DNA from: Sciurus carolinensis
Lineage: Eukaryota > Chordata > Mammalia > Rodentia > Sciuridae
Length of the DNA stretch: 64,000 nt
Assembly (NCBI RefSeq): GCF_902686445.1
Contig: NC_062217.1
Coordinates: 88,841,758 to 88,905,757, forward strand
Direction: 5' to 3'
Below are positions 1-11,478 of the stretch, piece after piece. Under the pieces are notes generated by a model. The model saw only the letters and a list, made by a program, of their open reading frames with translations, ran no database searches and was not told where the DNA came from. How positions within the stretch are numbered: the first letter of the stretch is position 1; each line of letters opens with the position of its first letter. The translations under genes were made by a program, and so were the position numbers.

Positions 1-718
1 GATTTTTCTCTAGGTTATGCATTCAAGTTTGCTGAGTAAAGATATATAGATTTTTCACATTGCTAGCTTCTTTCCAATTATAGACTACACAAGTGCACTA
101 GTTTACATTTCCTCTAGAAGACTATAACAGTTACGTTGTTATATACCTTTGACTTATTGTTACAAGTTAAAAATGCTTGTTAGATGGTGTGTGTTCTGAA
201 TAACAAATATCTGCTTAAAAATGAAGCCAATAATCCTTTCAAATGTTTATTAGCAGTTCAATTTTCCTCATTTGAAGGTTGTTTCCCTTTGTACATTTTT
301 TGCCTTATAGTATTGATTTTTAGTTTTGCTGTATACTTAATATGTTAAAATTTATATAAACAAATTTGTAAATGCATCAAAACTATCTTTTTTGATATAG
401 TCATGTTTTAATTATTTTCATTGTCATTAAGAAATTTTACAAATAGTCCACAAATCAAATCATACTTTCAATTATACTTTTTGTTTTGTATCAGGAAATC
501 TTTGTCAAAATTTTGAAGATATTATTGCATATTTGATTCTGAAAATTTCAAGTTTTCTTGCCTTAGCTAGGATTTCACTAAAATTAAATTTTTTCTGCAG
601 CATGAAATAATAATCCAATTACCTTTTTATATTGTTCCACTAGTACTTCTTGAATAGTTCATTCATCCCATATTGGTCTCTAATTCCAGATACATAAATA
701 TGTGGGTCTATTTCTACT
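1..718 (-). mobile_element. Ancient L1 ORF2 remnant (5' part of copy A)
   Basis: Read on the minus strand this AT-rich stretch follows the C-terminal part of an old mammalian L1 ORF2. Plus-strand words typical of reversed L1 are present: the block near 100-130 resembles the region around the zinc-knuckle coding sequence, and the block at 690-715 (ending in a 'gtgggtctatttct' word) resembles the reversed L1 segment that precedes the RT core. It has many indels and no useful reading frame. It is cut at 719 by a SINE. The family is not resolved; it is far older than the L1s elsewhere in the window. Confidence 0.5.
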
Positions 719-727
719 ACTTTACTC

Positions 728-936
728 TTTTGGGGAGTGGGTTGGGTACTGGGGCTTGAACCCAGGGCACTAGGGCACTGAGCCACATCTCCAGCTCTAT
801 TTTGTGTTTTATTTAGAGACAGGATCTCACTGAGTTGCTTAGCACCTCGCTGTTGCTGAGGCTGGCTTTGAATACAGGATCTCCTTACCATAACCTCCTG
901 AGCTGCTGGGATTACAGGCGAGCACCACCACATCCG
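728..936 (-). mobile_element. Dimeric B1/Alu-ID SINE (B1-dID type)
   Basis: On the minus strand it begins with a 7SL-derived half (GTGGTGCTCGCCTGTAATCC-type Pol III promoter, then CAGCAGCTCAGGAGG). It continues through a short A-rich linker into an ID/tRNA-like half containing the GCTGGAGATGTGGCTCAG box A region and a GGTTCAAGCCCC box B. This fused architecture is characteristic of squirrel-family genomes. The 9-bp target duplication ACTTTACTC lies at 719-727 and 937-945. The A-tail is short. The same insertion with the same target duplication is in copy B. The antisense 97-codon open stretch over it is not a gene. Confidence 0.93.
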
Positions 937-945
937 ACTTTACTC

Positions 946-2059
946 ATCTGTTTCAGTTGAGCATCCTGTTGCTTTTGTGAGTCACTCCAAGGTAATGTTT
1001 ATCTGGAGATCTCTATGAATACACTGAGAAATAAGTGCAAGTCATACATCCATTTGAGAGGAGACCGTGCTTCTTCTCAAAACATACCTTTTTGACCTCA
1101 TAGTCCAATGGGGACTCCAGTCTGTGAGGGCTCTTTCCCTTGTCAATATGATGACATTGCCATGATATGGGTTCCAGTTTTAGCTGAATACCCCAATTAT
1201 TCTCTTTGCAGGGGATAACCTGTCTCCTGTTGCCTGAACAACCACTAAAATACTCTCTTAGTTTATCAGTCTCCGAATAGGCTCCAGAGCAACTTTAAAT
1301 CTACACTGGTTTAACCCCTTGACTTCTAGCTTCCACTGTCCTTTGGGGGTTCTATACTTAATACTTTCTCAACAAGAAACCCAAGTCAAGCCAAATTAAC
1401 AAACCATAACCAACCAATAAAAAACTGGATATTTTCTAGAATACATTTAATGTTACTGTGTTAATGTGTAATATATGGTGAATTTTTCATAACATCTTCT
1501 ATACTATGATAGTAGTCATAGTCCAGAAATATTTCCAGTAGTATAGATATAATAAATAACAGAAAAAGGAGCAGTCACTGCACAGCAATTTCCCCTTACG
1601 ATGTGTTATTTATTTTTATAATGAAATATAAATCTCTTCAGATAAGAATTGCTCTCAGTTCCATATTCTCCCCATTTTATTTTACACGTTGTCTGCCTCT
1701 CTAATCTATATTATCTGTCCAGTGCCTAAAGACATTAAAGTTTTTAATACCTGATTTAAGAATTTAATTCTCTCTTTTATATATTTATCCCACTCTTAAG
1801 TTTGAAGAGCTTCCTACTTTCTAGTGGTAATAGAAAAATTAGAGTAGCATAGACTTCTCTCTCTTTGGACTTAAAACAACCATGCCTGACTCAAGCAGTT
1901 GACCTTCCTTCCTGTTCATCCTTCCACTGACAACATTGAAGAACCATTTTTACAATGTTTAATACCCCCTTAAGTCACATCTCATTCTGAATATATGTTG
2001 CCCTGACAATATTCTTCTACGCTTTTTCAAGTTTCTTTGACTTTTTTTTTCTTGATTAT
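946..2059. other. Unassigned AT-rich intergenic sequence, copy A
   Basis: Between the SINE and the Tigger fragment I recognise no gene, RNA or repeat family. Open frames are short and chance-like. The same sequence in copy B (56346-57460) differs only by scattered substitutions and single-base indels. Confidence 0.5.
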
Positions 2060-2475
2060 ACAATAGCTCCTTACTTGCAGTCATTGTCCAAAAACATTAA
2101 ATGGAAAATTTCAGAAAGAAAAAATTCATCATTTTAAATTATGCACTATTCTGAGTAGCATGATGAAATCTTAAACTGTCCCACTCCATCATGCCCATGA
2201 CATAAAGCATCCCTTTGTCCAGTGTGTCCATGTTGGATGCACAAGCAGTCCTTTAGTTACTTGAGAGCCATGTAGATGATCAGATGCACTGTCTGGGTGG
2301 GATGTTCAAATAACCATTATTTCAGTTAATTATGGTTCTAATGCAAAAAGTAGTGATGCTGGAAATTTAGGCATGCAAAGAGAAGCCATAAAGTGTATCC
2401 TTGAAGTGAAAAAGTAAAACTCTCAAATTACTAAGGAAAAGAATCATATTTGGTGGTTACAAAGTCTATGTCATT
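2060..2475 (+). mobile_element. Tigger (Tc1/mariner) DNA transposon fragment, 5' part, copy A
   Basis: The stretch follows the 5' non-coding part of a Tigger1-like element and runs into the start of its transposase. From about 2328 the sequence reads like the first 45 or so transposase codons (the AAGAGTAGTGATGCTGG-like block, then AAGAGAAGCC and a GTGAAAAAGTAAAA block). In-frame stops and indels break it. No DDE catalytic region is present, so this is only the first part of the element. It is an ancient, immobile relic and is shared with copy B at about 57461-57876. Confidence 0.82.
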
Positions 2476-3227
2476 CTCACTTTATCTCAGTGCATTTTGA
2501 GGAGAGCAGGCTGTGCTTTGCTCTGAGTTACTCCATCAGATATAGGTCAGTAGTTTTCAGCCTGTGACATTTTGTAAAGTAGTAGTTTGCTATGAGCTAT
2601 TATATATTGAGTGCAAATGCCCAGGTAGAATGGCTCTGCACTTTGTTTGTACAAGTAAACAACCACTATCTTCTCAGCACCACCATAAGGCACAGATTAA
2701 TAAATAAACTTACACATGCCAACTTACTGAACTAAATCAAGGAGTACATGAACATGTGTACATCCCAAATCATATAAGGAACACCAGACCCAGAGGCATC
2801 AAAAGATGCAAACCCCTCAACCAAGACCCATAAAAGAAGGAGCCCTGATGCCCCCACAGAGACTGGACATGGTGGCACACTGATCCCATCACCTGATCAC
2901 TCCTCATAAGCCTTGCCAAGAGAATTGACTGAGTGACAAACATCAAATCTTCTGTCCTTGGGCTTAAGCACAGTGCTGTTTCTCCTGTCTGTTGACCACA
3001 CAATGGCCCACTTAAGATGAAATTGAAACTCCCATCGTTGGACCCTGACCTAGAATATGTGTCTGCACTTTGACAGCTCTGAGCTCTGAACAGTTTCTCA
3101 TCTGGTTTTAGTTTTACCTGACCACTTTCAGTGACATTTCACATTGTATCTGCTTTTTGTCTTGGCCCTGAGTTCAGTGTCCTGAACCCTTGTGACTACT
3201 TTAATTCTTTTTTAACCTTTTTGTAGC

Positions 3228-3229
<2 letters not shown>
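2476..3229. other. Unassigned sequence with an LTR-like core, copy A
   Basis: Most of this stretch is unrecognised. The part at about 2790-3010 looks different from its AT-rich surroundings: it is more GC-balanced and has a TATA-like ATAAAAG at 2831, followed by a non-AT-rich 150 bases. This resembles the promoter region of an old retroviral LTR, but I see no paired LTR, TG/CA ends or target duplication, so the family is left open. A 77-codon minus-strand frame (2770-3003) is open in both copies, which the duplication alone explains. Confidence 0.35.

Positions 3230-3293
<64 letters not shown>
3230..3293. repeat. Compound (AC)n(AT)n(AC)n microsatellite, copy A
   Basis: An uninterrupted AC run is followed by GCATATAT..., a second AC run and ATGTATAT. 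The copy B version (58631-58705) has an interrupted first AC run and a longer AT run, so this is one of the fastest-diverging points between the two copies. Confidence 0.97.
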
Positions 3294-3339
3294 TGTATAT
3301 CTCACTGAATATATATAATATATATGTCAATATATATCA

Positions 3340-5261
3340 CTCTAGTCACATTTCACACTACACAATGATATATGGGATTATTGTGTAATATGTGATGTGT
3401 GATGTTATTGATATTATTAGTTAAGTTTGGAATAAAAGAGTCTGTGATTTCCTGGCTTATGTCTATCAGGTGTTCCATGAGTTTTTGTTGAATTGCACCA
3501 GTTGAAAGTGGTTTAGCCTGTGAATTTATTGTTATTCCATAAACTCTGACATTGTAGAAATACACAACATGTTTGGTCTTTGTTAAAGGCATATCCCCCT
3601 GATGAGACACTGGTATTGTGTCATGTCACATCATCACAAGAAAAAGAGTGAGTACAGTACAATAGAATACTTTGAGAGACTACATTCATGACCTTTATTA
3701 CAGCATATTGCTAAATGTTCTCTTTTATTAATACTTGCCAATTTCTTATATATGTAGTTTATAAATTAACATTTACTATAGGTACTACCTAAGGTTTGGG
3801 AATCTATTGGGAGTCTTTGTGTTCTTTATGGAGAAGCAGGACTACTGCCTGTATTTCTCCTAATCTCTTATGATTAAAAAGAAAGAAAGAGGGAAAGTAA
3901 GAGAGCAAAATAAGGAAGCGAACAAGGAAGGAAAGGGAAAGAATATAAACATCCTTATAAAAGGACTCTGGGCTTGCTTATTAGGCATTTTAGAGGATTA
4001 TCATTTCACTTGTCCTTTAAGGCTATTCATGAATGTAACCAGAAATTCATTTTTGAGGTACTGATAACTTTTGAATCATAGTTCCATATAAGTTTCTGGT
4101 CATTGAATTTGCTTTCATAAGCTATTTGGAAGTGCATTTTTATATATAAAGTCAAACTTTGCTGAGAATTCCCTTCCTTTATCATAATAAGCTCCAAAAG
4201 TTTCCAGGTACATCTACATCATGAACACATCCTTCTCCTAGATCTTTTATTCTCCCCTTCTAATTTTAAGTGATTACATATGTAGAATTTTTTATATGAA
4301 CAAAACAGTACTTTTAAAACTATGGGTCAGAAAATTCTTCCAGCTATCAAGTATTGCTCTGTGACAAAAACATTTTTAGAAATGTTAGATGTTTGATAAA
4401 TATATCATCAAAGAATTGAAACTAACTTGTTTTGAGGAATTTGTTCAGAAATATTCTTAACTTATGAAGAACAGTATCCTAAAAAACCTGTGGCTACACT
4501 TCTAACAGGGTGGTGGTATATAGATATTCAGAATTAGTGTTCAGAATAAGGAAGCTGAGGATTTGCAGGACCTGAGTGTAATAAGTGATTTCATAACAAA
4601 GAAGCAACTAATTTGTTCCCTTGGTTGTAGAGACTTTAGAAAGTGTTTTTTATTATAAAGCCTGACTTTTTTTTCCTTTCCTTTGCTTGGTCCCCCCTGG
4701 TCTGTCTAAAGAATTTATTTACCTGAGCACTAAAATTTTTCAAAAGTTCTGAAGCACCATCTCATCATCATTATTTTATATAATAATGACGTACATGTAA
4801 GTATTTAATCTGCTTTTAAGAGAAGAAAGTTCAAGGGGGACCAATCAAATATAGAACTGTCCTTATAAACTAAAGTATTAAAAGAAAAAATTATTTAACC
4901 TTTCACATTTTCTGCTTATCCATTAGTAAAAGATATTTTAAAAACATCACTTCACATGCTAATCCCTCATATGCAAAGAATTTTGGTGTTAGTTTCTCTT
5001 TTTAAATTTGAGATTGAAAAGCTAGTTCTCATAGGTTCCTTAAATATCTTTCCCTATCAATTGAGCCCTTATATTGTTATTTTGATTCTTAAGATAAAAG
5101 TCACCAGACAAGTGGTAGCAATTTTTTGATGATTTTTAATGTCAGAGTGGGAGGCTTTTCACAGCTGATTATCTAAGTTAAATGAATCATTCTTTTTTTC
5201 ACTCAGTAGTCCAAGAAAAAGGACTAAAAAAAATTAATTTTTTAATTAAATACTTTCAAGA
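3340..5261. other. Unassigned AT-rich intergenic sequence, copy A
   Basis: No gene or named repeat is recognised. A purine-rich tract lies at about 3868-3940. A minus-strand 85-codon frame (3353-3610) and a plus-strand 64-codon frame (3870-4064) have no recognisable domain. The latter changes frame in copy B through a 2-base deletion near its middle, arguing against coding. Confidence 0.5.
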
Positions 5262-7145
5262 ATATCCTCATTTAAAATAATATCAATAAAATAAAATGCT
5301 TGAAAATTAATCTAATGAAGGAGGTGAAAGATCTCCACAATAAAAACTATAGAACACTAAAGAAAGAAATTAAAGATCTTAAGAGCTAGGATGATTTCCC
5401 ATAGTCTTGGATAAGAAAAAAATAAAATAATCAAAATAGTCATACTACTAAAAGTATTATACAGGTTCAATACAATCCACATCAAAACACCAATTAACTT
5501 CTTTGCTGAACTAGAAAAAAACAGCTCTAAAATTCATTTTTAAGAATAAGAGACCCAGAACAGCCAAAGTATTTCTGAACAAGAAGAGTGATCCTAGATG
5601 CATTGCAATCAATATCAAACCTCATGTTTTACTACACCACTATAGAAAAAACCAAATAAACCAAAAGAGCATGGTATCAGTGCCAACACACACACAAAGA
5701 TGAATAGAACAGAATACCAGACAAAAGTACAAATCCATATCAACAGAGTGGATAACAAATGGTGCTGGGACAACTGGGTATCCATATGTGGAAGAATTAA
5801 CATCAATGCCTATCTCTCACTCTGCACAAAAGTCAACTTAAAGTAAATCAAAAACATAGGAATTAGACCAGAACTTCTGCACTTGGTAGAAGACAATATC
5901 AGCTCAATTCTCCAATATATTGGCACAGGCATTGACATTCTAAGTGAGATTTCTAAAGCGCAAGAAATAAAACCAAGAACTAAAAAGTGGTATAGCATCT
6001 AATTTAAAAAGTTTCTTCATAGTAAAGGAAACAATTAAGTATTTGAAGAGACAGCCTACAGAATGTAAGATCTTTGCTACCTTTTCCTGACAGGGAATTA
6101 AAATACAGAATATATAAAACCTCCAAAAATCTAAACACACACTTCTCATAAGAAGAAATACTACTGCCCAACATATTGTGAAAAATGTTTGATATCTCCA
6201 GCAATTTGGAAAATGAAAATCAAAACTACATTGAGATTTTATTTTACTCCAATTAGAATGGCAATTATCAAGAACACAAATAATAAAAAAATGCTGGTGA
6301 GAATGTGGGGGAAAAAGGTACACTCATACATTATTGGTGGCACTTCAAATTATTACAAACACTCTGGAAAGCAGTATTGAGATTCTTGAGAAGACTAGAA
6401 ATGAAACCATATGATCCAGCTATCCTACTTTTCAGTATATATACAAAAGATCTAAAATTTGCCTACTATAAGGATACAGGCACATTAATGTTCATAGCAG
6501 CGTAATTCCCAATAGCCAGGTAATGCAACAAGGTCATATGCCTTTCACCACAAATTGATAAACAAAATACAGTGCATATACATATTCATAATATATATAT
6601 ACACACACACACACACACAATGGAGTTTTACTCAGCCATAAAAATGAATAGAATTATGGAATATGCTGGTAAATGGATGGAATGGGAGCTCATCATACTA
6701 AGTAATATAAACCAGACACAGAAAGTCAAAGGTCAAATCTTTTCTCTCCTATGCGATAGCAAAAATGAAGAGGTGAGGATTTTATGATTATAGACTTAAG
6801 ATCATTGGAGGAGAGGGAGGAGAGTACTGAGGGCATGGGAAGTGGCACTAGAAAAGGGAGGAACAAGGGTGTGAAACTCTTCAAACTATCTTATATACAC
6901 ACATGAACATTCTATAGTGAATTCTAACTTTATGTATATGCCTAATGCGCTAATTTTAGAAAATGTAAATAAATAGAAAAAAAGACCAGTAGAATAGAGG
7001 AAAGGGAACAGGAGAATCAATAGGAACTGAATTGGGATAAATTAAATTAAATTAATTAAAATTTCATGTTTATATATCATGTCAAAATCATCACCAGTAT
7101 TACATATTATTCTAAAGGACTAATAAAATTAATTTTATAAAAACA
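5262..7145 (+). mobile_element. Decayed 5'-truncated L1 (ORF2 C-terminus plus 3' UTR), copy A
   Basis: Homology begins in the ORF2 segment just after the reverse-transcriptase core (the KYLGI-like then EVKDLHN-like block near 5296-5340). It runs through the C-terminal zinc-knuckle region (frames at 6189-6505) to the ORF2 end near 6660. A purine-rich 3' UTR (6805-6870) and an A-rich terminal part follow. Many indels and stops are present. A (TA)n(CA)n microsatellite has grown inside ORF2 at 6590-6619. This is an older subfamily than the full-length L1s of the window. The same element is in copy B at 60661-62545. Confidence 0.9.
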
Positions 7146-8605
7146 AGAATACTAATTTAGTTAGAGACATAGAACTCTCTTACCCAAAGCAATACCCCTT
7201 ATAAAGCAATATGCATTACCAAGGGGAAAAAAAATCAAATGCAGTAACACTAATTGAAGACATTTCCAATTAAGTTTGGAGGCCATTGTTGATTAGATTA
7301 CAGACATATTTGCAGTTGACCCTTTGAACCAACTGCAGACACTGTGAGCTGACTTATAGACAGGGTTAAACCCATGGTTTCCTGAAGCATCATTAACCTC
7401 TGCTGACCTTCTGTACAACAGATACCCTTTCCCAAAATACCTAGAGACTGAAAGAGCAGTCCCTTTCTTAATAAGGCAACTTAACTTTTATAAGCAACAT
7501 TTCTAACAATTAATGCTATTTATAACCTTATAACCCATTTAAAAGTTATAAAATAGGTACTGTTTTATAAAATCTCAGAGGACTTTTTAAATATTACCTG
7601 AATTTTTGTTTACTCAGGTTGCAATTCTAATTATCCACAAATCATTTTCAATGAGGATGATTGTATTCATGCTGTACAGTATCTTAATTTGGAGAAGTGA
7701 GTGGAGGTATATTATATTTCATTGAAAATGATAGTATAATTTAATAAATGTGAGATTACAATAAATTGATGCCATCCTCTACTTTTCAATACATTTTTAA
7801 TAATTTTGAACTCAAAGGATTATCAGTTAAAGTCTCAGGATATGGATACCTGAAGAAACAACTATTACCTATACCTAACAGGAGCATTTTGAAGCAAGGA
7901 AAAGCAAAAACCCAGGAGTGTGCTCCTGCAAGAGCAACTGGTCATCAATCCTCACCAGATTCCAGGTGATGCTGGAGGCACAGCCACCAGGCAAGGCCAC
8001 TGTGGATAATTCTTTCTTCCTGCAGGGTTTTCAACAATAGCACAGTTAGGAATTCTTTGCTTATTAGATTTCCTATCATGAAGTACTTTCATTTCAGATC
8101 AGTCCTTTAGGGAAATGTTTTTACTTGGGCAAAGGTGGACAGTTATTTCAGATCTTGCAGACAGTTGTTTGAAAGAAATATTTGTAGAACAATAACATTT
8201 GAGTATCTAGTTTTTAAATGACAAAATGCCCTTTGGTTTTGCCACTTTATGATTATAGGGTACAATTATCAGTTTTCCAGTTAAGGATTAAATGCCTTTA
8301 TAATTAAAAAGGGTGCTCCTGTACTTTACCACATTCTTTCTCACAAAACTGCTCTTTTGCATTTATTTGTAATATTGTTCAGTAACACCAGCATGTGCTG
8401 TCATTGTTTTGTTATATATTCTCTCTCTTTATCTATATCCAATTAGGCCAATTCTACCTCATAAACTGAACTTCACAACTCTTGTTATCTATATGTCATG
8501 GCCATTATCTCAGAATAAGCTTACATTTTTTAAAAAAAATAGAGTTCTGCAAATGCCTAACTGGTCTATTTGTGATGGTTAATCTGGTAGGATTAAGAGA
8601 TTTCT
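7146..8605. other. Unassigned intergenic sequence, copy A right part
   Basis: AT-rich sequence with no recognised gene, RNA or repeat family. Frames such as 7766-7969 are disrupted by single-base indels in copy B, arguing against coding. It ends at the 5' terminus of a plus-strand L1. Copy B stops at the window end just before that junction would appear. Confidence 0.5.
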
Positions 8606-10038
8606 GGGGGGAGTTTTCAAGATGGCGGACTAGAGGGCGGCTGCATTTCATGTTGCTCCAGGACTCAAGATTCAAAAGAGGAGATAGTGAGTGACTTGGG
8701 ACCAACTCAAAGTCGCCGGGTGAGTTTCTCCCATTGGGGAGGTGTCCCGGATGGGGCTGTAGCCCCGGAAGGCAGAGAACTTTGTGAAGTAGAGTGGCTC
8801 GGCGAGACGCCCCTCCCCCCTCTGGAGCGGTAAACATGGACAGCGAAGCAGAGCGAAAAAACGGAGCGAAAAAAACGGTGGAGCAAAGGTTCCAGGACTG
8901 CGGGCAGCTTCTCTAAGGAGGGACAACCTAAGGAGACTCGTCTACAAAGGGTGAGGCTCCCAGGCCCAGGAGGTAGGTCCAGGCCCCTGGGAAGGCTGCC
9001 TTGCCCAGGCGGCAAGACACCCCTCCCCCCGCTGTAGCAGTGATCTCGGAAAGCGGGGAACTTTGCAGAGGAGGCCACGCAGCTCACCTCTTGGTTTTGG
9101 AGCAATCTGCCAGGGCTCTGATGGCTGCCAGGGAAAGAGTTGGGTGGCGAGCTATTTGGACTAACCGCCTGAACAACGGGGAGGGGCTGTCCCTGAGGAA
9201 GGTGGAGGTGTGCAGTGAGTTGCTTGGTCTCCAACCGCCCACACAGAACACCGGGTGGCTGCCTGGAGGAAGAGACGAGCGGCCGGTCACTGGGGCTTGG
9301 ACAATATGTACGAGGCTCCAAGTGACTGCTCAGAGGACGGGTCGCATAGCCAGGTGCAAAGCATGGTCCGGTCTGGGGACCTAGGCACCTTTTCTTGAAA
9401 GAGCTACACGCAGACAAGCTGAGGGGCGGAGCGAAGGTTCCAGGAAATGCGGGCAGCTTCTCTGAGGAGGGGCTACCTAAGGAGACTCGTCTGCGAAGGG
9501 CAGGGGTCCCAGGCCCAGGAGGTAGGTCCGGGCCCTGGGAACGTTGCCTGGGAAGGCTGCCCTGCCCAGGCGGTAGTTGTGGACTGAGGGGAACCTCTAG
9601 GAGGGGAACTGACCAGTGAGACCTCCCCACCAGGTGAGTCTTCCCCGCCGGGTGAGGTTTTCCCACAAGGACGGTAAAATCAGAGACACAGGCCCAAACA
9701 GGCCTTGCCTCAGCCCACAGTCTAGTTCCCCTTTGGATGACCATTGATCAACAAGTGGAGGCACCTCTGCCCACTAGCAGGGAATATACCCCACCTGAAG
9801 ACCACCACTCCTAGAGAGGCAGCTTCCTAGGGAAACACCGCAGTATCAACTTCCTCTAAGACTTCAGGCTACTGAGGATAAGAGGGGATACACTAAGCAA
9901 TCTTTAGGGACATTATAAGTCAATAGAGGAAATCTGCAACATCTCTGCAGTCCACTGATACCTGAACGACATGAGAAAACAAGGGAATAAAATGCCTCAA
10001 ACAAATCTGGATGTTACATCATAAAATCCAATGACAGC
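8606..10038 (+). promoter_or_regulatory. L1 5' UTR / internal Pol II promoter (first full-length-type L1)
   Basis: CpG- and GC-rich block, in sharp contrast to the AT-rich surroundings. It begins with CAAGATGGCGG at 8618-8628, which contains the YY1-type ATGGCGG core known to position L1 transcription starts. Two similar sub-blocks occur at about 8880-9060 and 9420-9570 (the GGTTCCAGG...GGGCAGCTTCTCT and CCCAGGCCCAGGAGGTAGGTCC words recur), so part of the UTR is internally duplicated. The antisense strand is open for 345 codons (8707-9744). Confidence 0.85.
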
Positions 10039-10985
10039 ATGGCAAGAAGAAATGTCAGAAAGGGAGTTCAGAATGTACACAATCAACATGATAAGGGAGC
10101 AAAGGATGAAATGAAAGAGCAAATGCAGGCATTGAATGAACGCACCAATCGACAGTTAAAAGAGCAAATACGGAAGCAAAAGACCATTTCAATAAGAGTT
10201 AGAGGTATTGAAAAAAAACCAAACAGAAATCCTTGAAATGAAGGAAACAATAAACCAATTAAGAACTCCATAGAAGCACAACCATAGGATAGACCACCTG
10301 GAAGACAGAACCTCAGATATTGAAGACAAAAATATTTAACCTCGAAAACAAAGTCAAACAACAGAGAAGATGGTAAGAAATCATGAACAGAATCTCCAAG
10401 AACTATGGTATATCATGAAAAGGTCAAATTTGAGAATTATTGGGATTGAGGAAGGCTTAGAGAAACAAACCAAAGGAATGAACAACCTATTCAATGAGAT
10501 AATTTCAGAAAATTTCCCAAATCTGAGGAATGAAATGGAAAAGCAAGTTCAAGAGGCTTATAGGACACCAAATACACAAAATTACACAGACCCACACCAA
10601 GGCACATTTTAATGAAAATACCTAACATACAGAATAAAAGACAGAAGTCTTAAAGGCTGTGAGAGAAAAGAACCAAATTACATTCAGGGGGAAACCAATA
10701 CAGATATCAGCAGATTTTTCAATTCAGACCTTAAAAGCTAGAAGGGCCTGGAATAACATTTTCAAGCCCTAAAGAAAATGGGATGCCACCAAGATCGTAT
10801 ATCCAGCAAAACTTATCTTCAGATTTGACGACAAAATAAAATCCTTCCATGATAGAACAAAAGCTAAAAGAATATACAAAAAAGAAAGCCAGCCTTTACA
10901 GAACAGTTCCAGCAAAATATTCCATGAAGAAGAGATGAAAAACAAAGAAGCAAATCAGCAAGGGAGGAGATATCCTACAAGAACT
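10039..10985 (+). pseudogene. L1 ORF1 (RNA-binding nucleic-acid chaperone), broken
   Basis: ORF1p forms trimers that coat L1 RNA in the cytoplasmic ribonucleoprotein. The start region reads ATGGC-A-AGAAGAAATG: an extra A directly after the start shifts the frame compared with the L1 at 44127-51004. Two short open pieces remain (10039-10236 coiled-coil start; 10370-10612 end of the coiled coil and start of the RRM, with the NLRIIGIEEG signature). The C-terminal domain near 10670-10900 is recognisable but disrupted by single-base indels. The family length is a little over 310 codons, so the locus is complete in extent but not translatable. Confidence 0.9.
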
Positions 10986-11032
10986 CTCAAATAATAGTAA
11001 CCAAGTCGTGTCAAAATAGAATAAATGATAAA

Positions 11033-11478
11033 ATGAGTCAAATGACAGGGAATACAATCATATCTCAATAATAACCCTGAATATGAATGGCCCAAATTCA
11101 TCAATCAAAGATATAGACTGGTAGATTGGATAAAAAAGAAAGATCCAATAATATGTTGCCTGCAAGACACTCATCTCTTAGAAAGAGATACCAAAGACTA
11201 AAGGTGAAAGGATGGGAAAAAACTTACCATGCACATGGACCCAGCAAAAAAGCTGGGGTATCCATCCTTATTTCAGATAAAGTGGACTTCAAGCCAAAGT
11301 TATCAGAAGGGATAAAGAAGGATATTTCATACTGCTTAAGGGAACCATAAATCAGCAAGACATAACAATCATAAATATCTATGCCCCAAACAGTGGCTCA
11401 CCCATGTATGTCAAACAAATCCTTCTCAATCTCAGAAACCAAATAGACCACAATACAATAACTAGGTGATTTTAAACG
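11033..11478 (+). pseudogene. L1 ORF2 start (endonuclease domain), truncated by gap
   Basis: ORF2p is the endonuclease and reverse transcriptase of L1. The start ATG at 11033 matches the doubled start (ATG-x-CAA-ATG) of the minus-strand L1 at 48219. A 1-base deletion follows within the first ten codons (ACAATC where the relatives have ACAAATC). The best open piece is 11126-11350, containing the ARHSSLRKRYQRLKVKGW region. The relatives have the catalytic-glutamate LQETH motif here, which in this copy is read as LQDTH in another frame. The sequence then enters the gap. Confidence 0.88.

Larger units (their letters stand above)
1..8601. repeat. Long direct duplication, copy A (partner 55396-64000)
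   Basis: The whole stretch reappears in the same orientation and order at 55396-64000. The coordinate offset is 55395 at the start and 55399 at the end, so net length change is only a few bases. In the first 1.3 kb I counted about 16 differences by eye, roughly half of them single-base indels in homopolymers and the rest scattered substitutions. All internal repeats, including the SINE with its target duplications, are shared, so the duplicated state is younger than those insertions. The true left end is outside the window. The right end cannot be set because the partner reaches the last base of the window. Confidence 0.97.
8606..11478 (+). mobile_element. Full-length-type L1, 5' part only, cut by assembly gap
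   Basis: The element starts with a G-run and the L1 promoter block CAAGATGGCGGACTAGAGGG (8618-8637). It continues with about 1.4 kb of CpG-rich 5' UTR, a broken ORF1 and the beginning of ORF2, and is interrupted at 11478 by 100 Ns. The last recognisable ORF2 sequence encodes the endonuclease region around the catalytic GDFN motif, so roughly the first 145 codons of ORF2 are present and the remaining two thirds or more are missing. The 3' target duplication cannot be tested. Numerous single-base indels relative to its relatives here suggest decay, consensus error, or both. Confidence 0.95.

Noticed and set aside
2770..3610. Minus-strand frames open in both duplicate copies (2770-3003, 3353-3610) as conserved genes
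   Set aside because: Both copies are nearly identical over kilobases of non-coding DNA, so shared open frames carry no evidence of selection.
6572..6787. 71-codon frame starting with His-Ile repeats
   Set aside because: It is a CA/TA microsatellite within L1 ORF2 followed by L1 3' UTR sequence.
8707..9744. 345-codon minus-strand frame as a host protein-coding gene
   Set aside because: It lies entirely antisense to the GC-rich 5' UTR of an L1, has no recognisable domain, and its relative in the other L1 is frame-broken. Kept only as an L1 antisense-ORF candidate.
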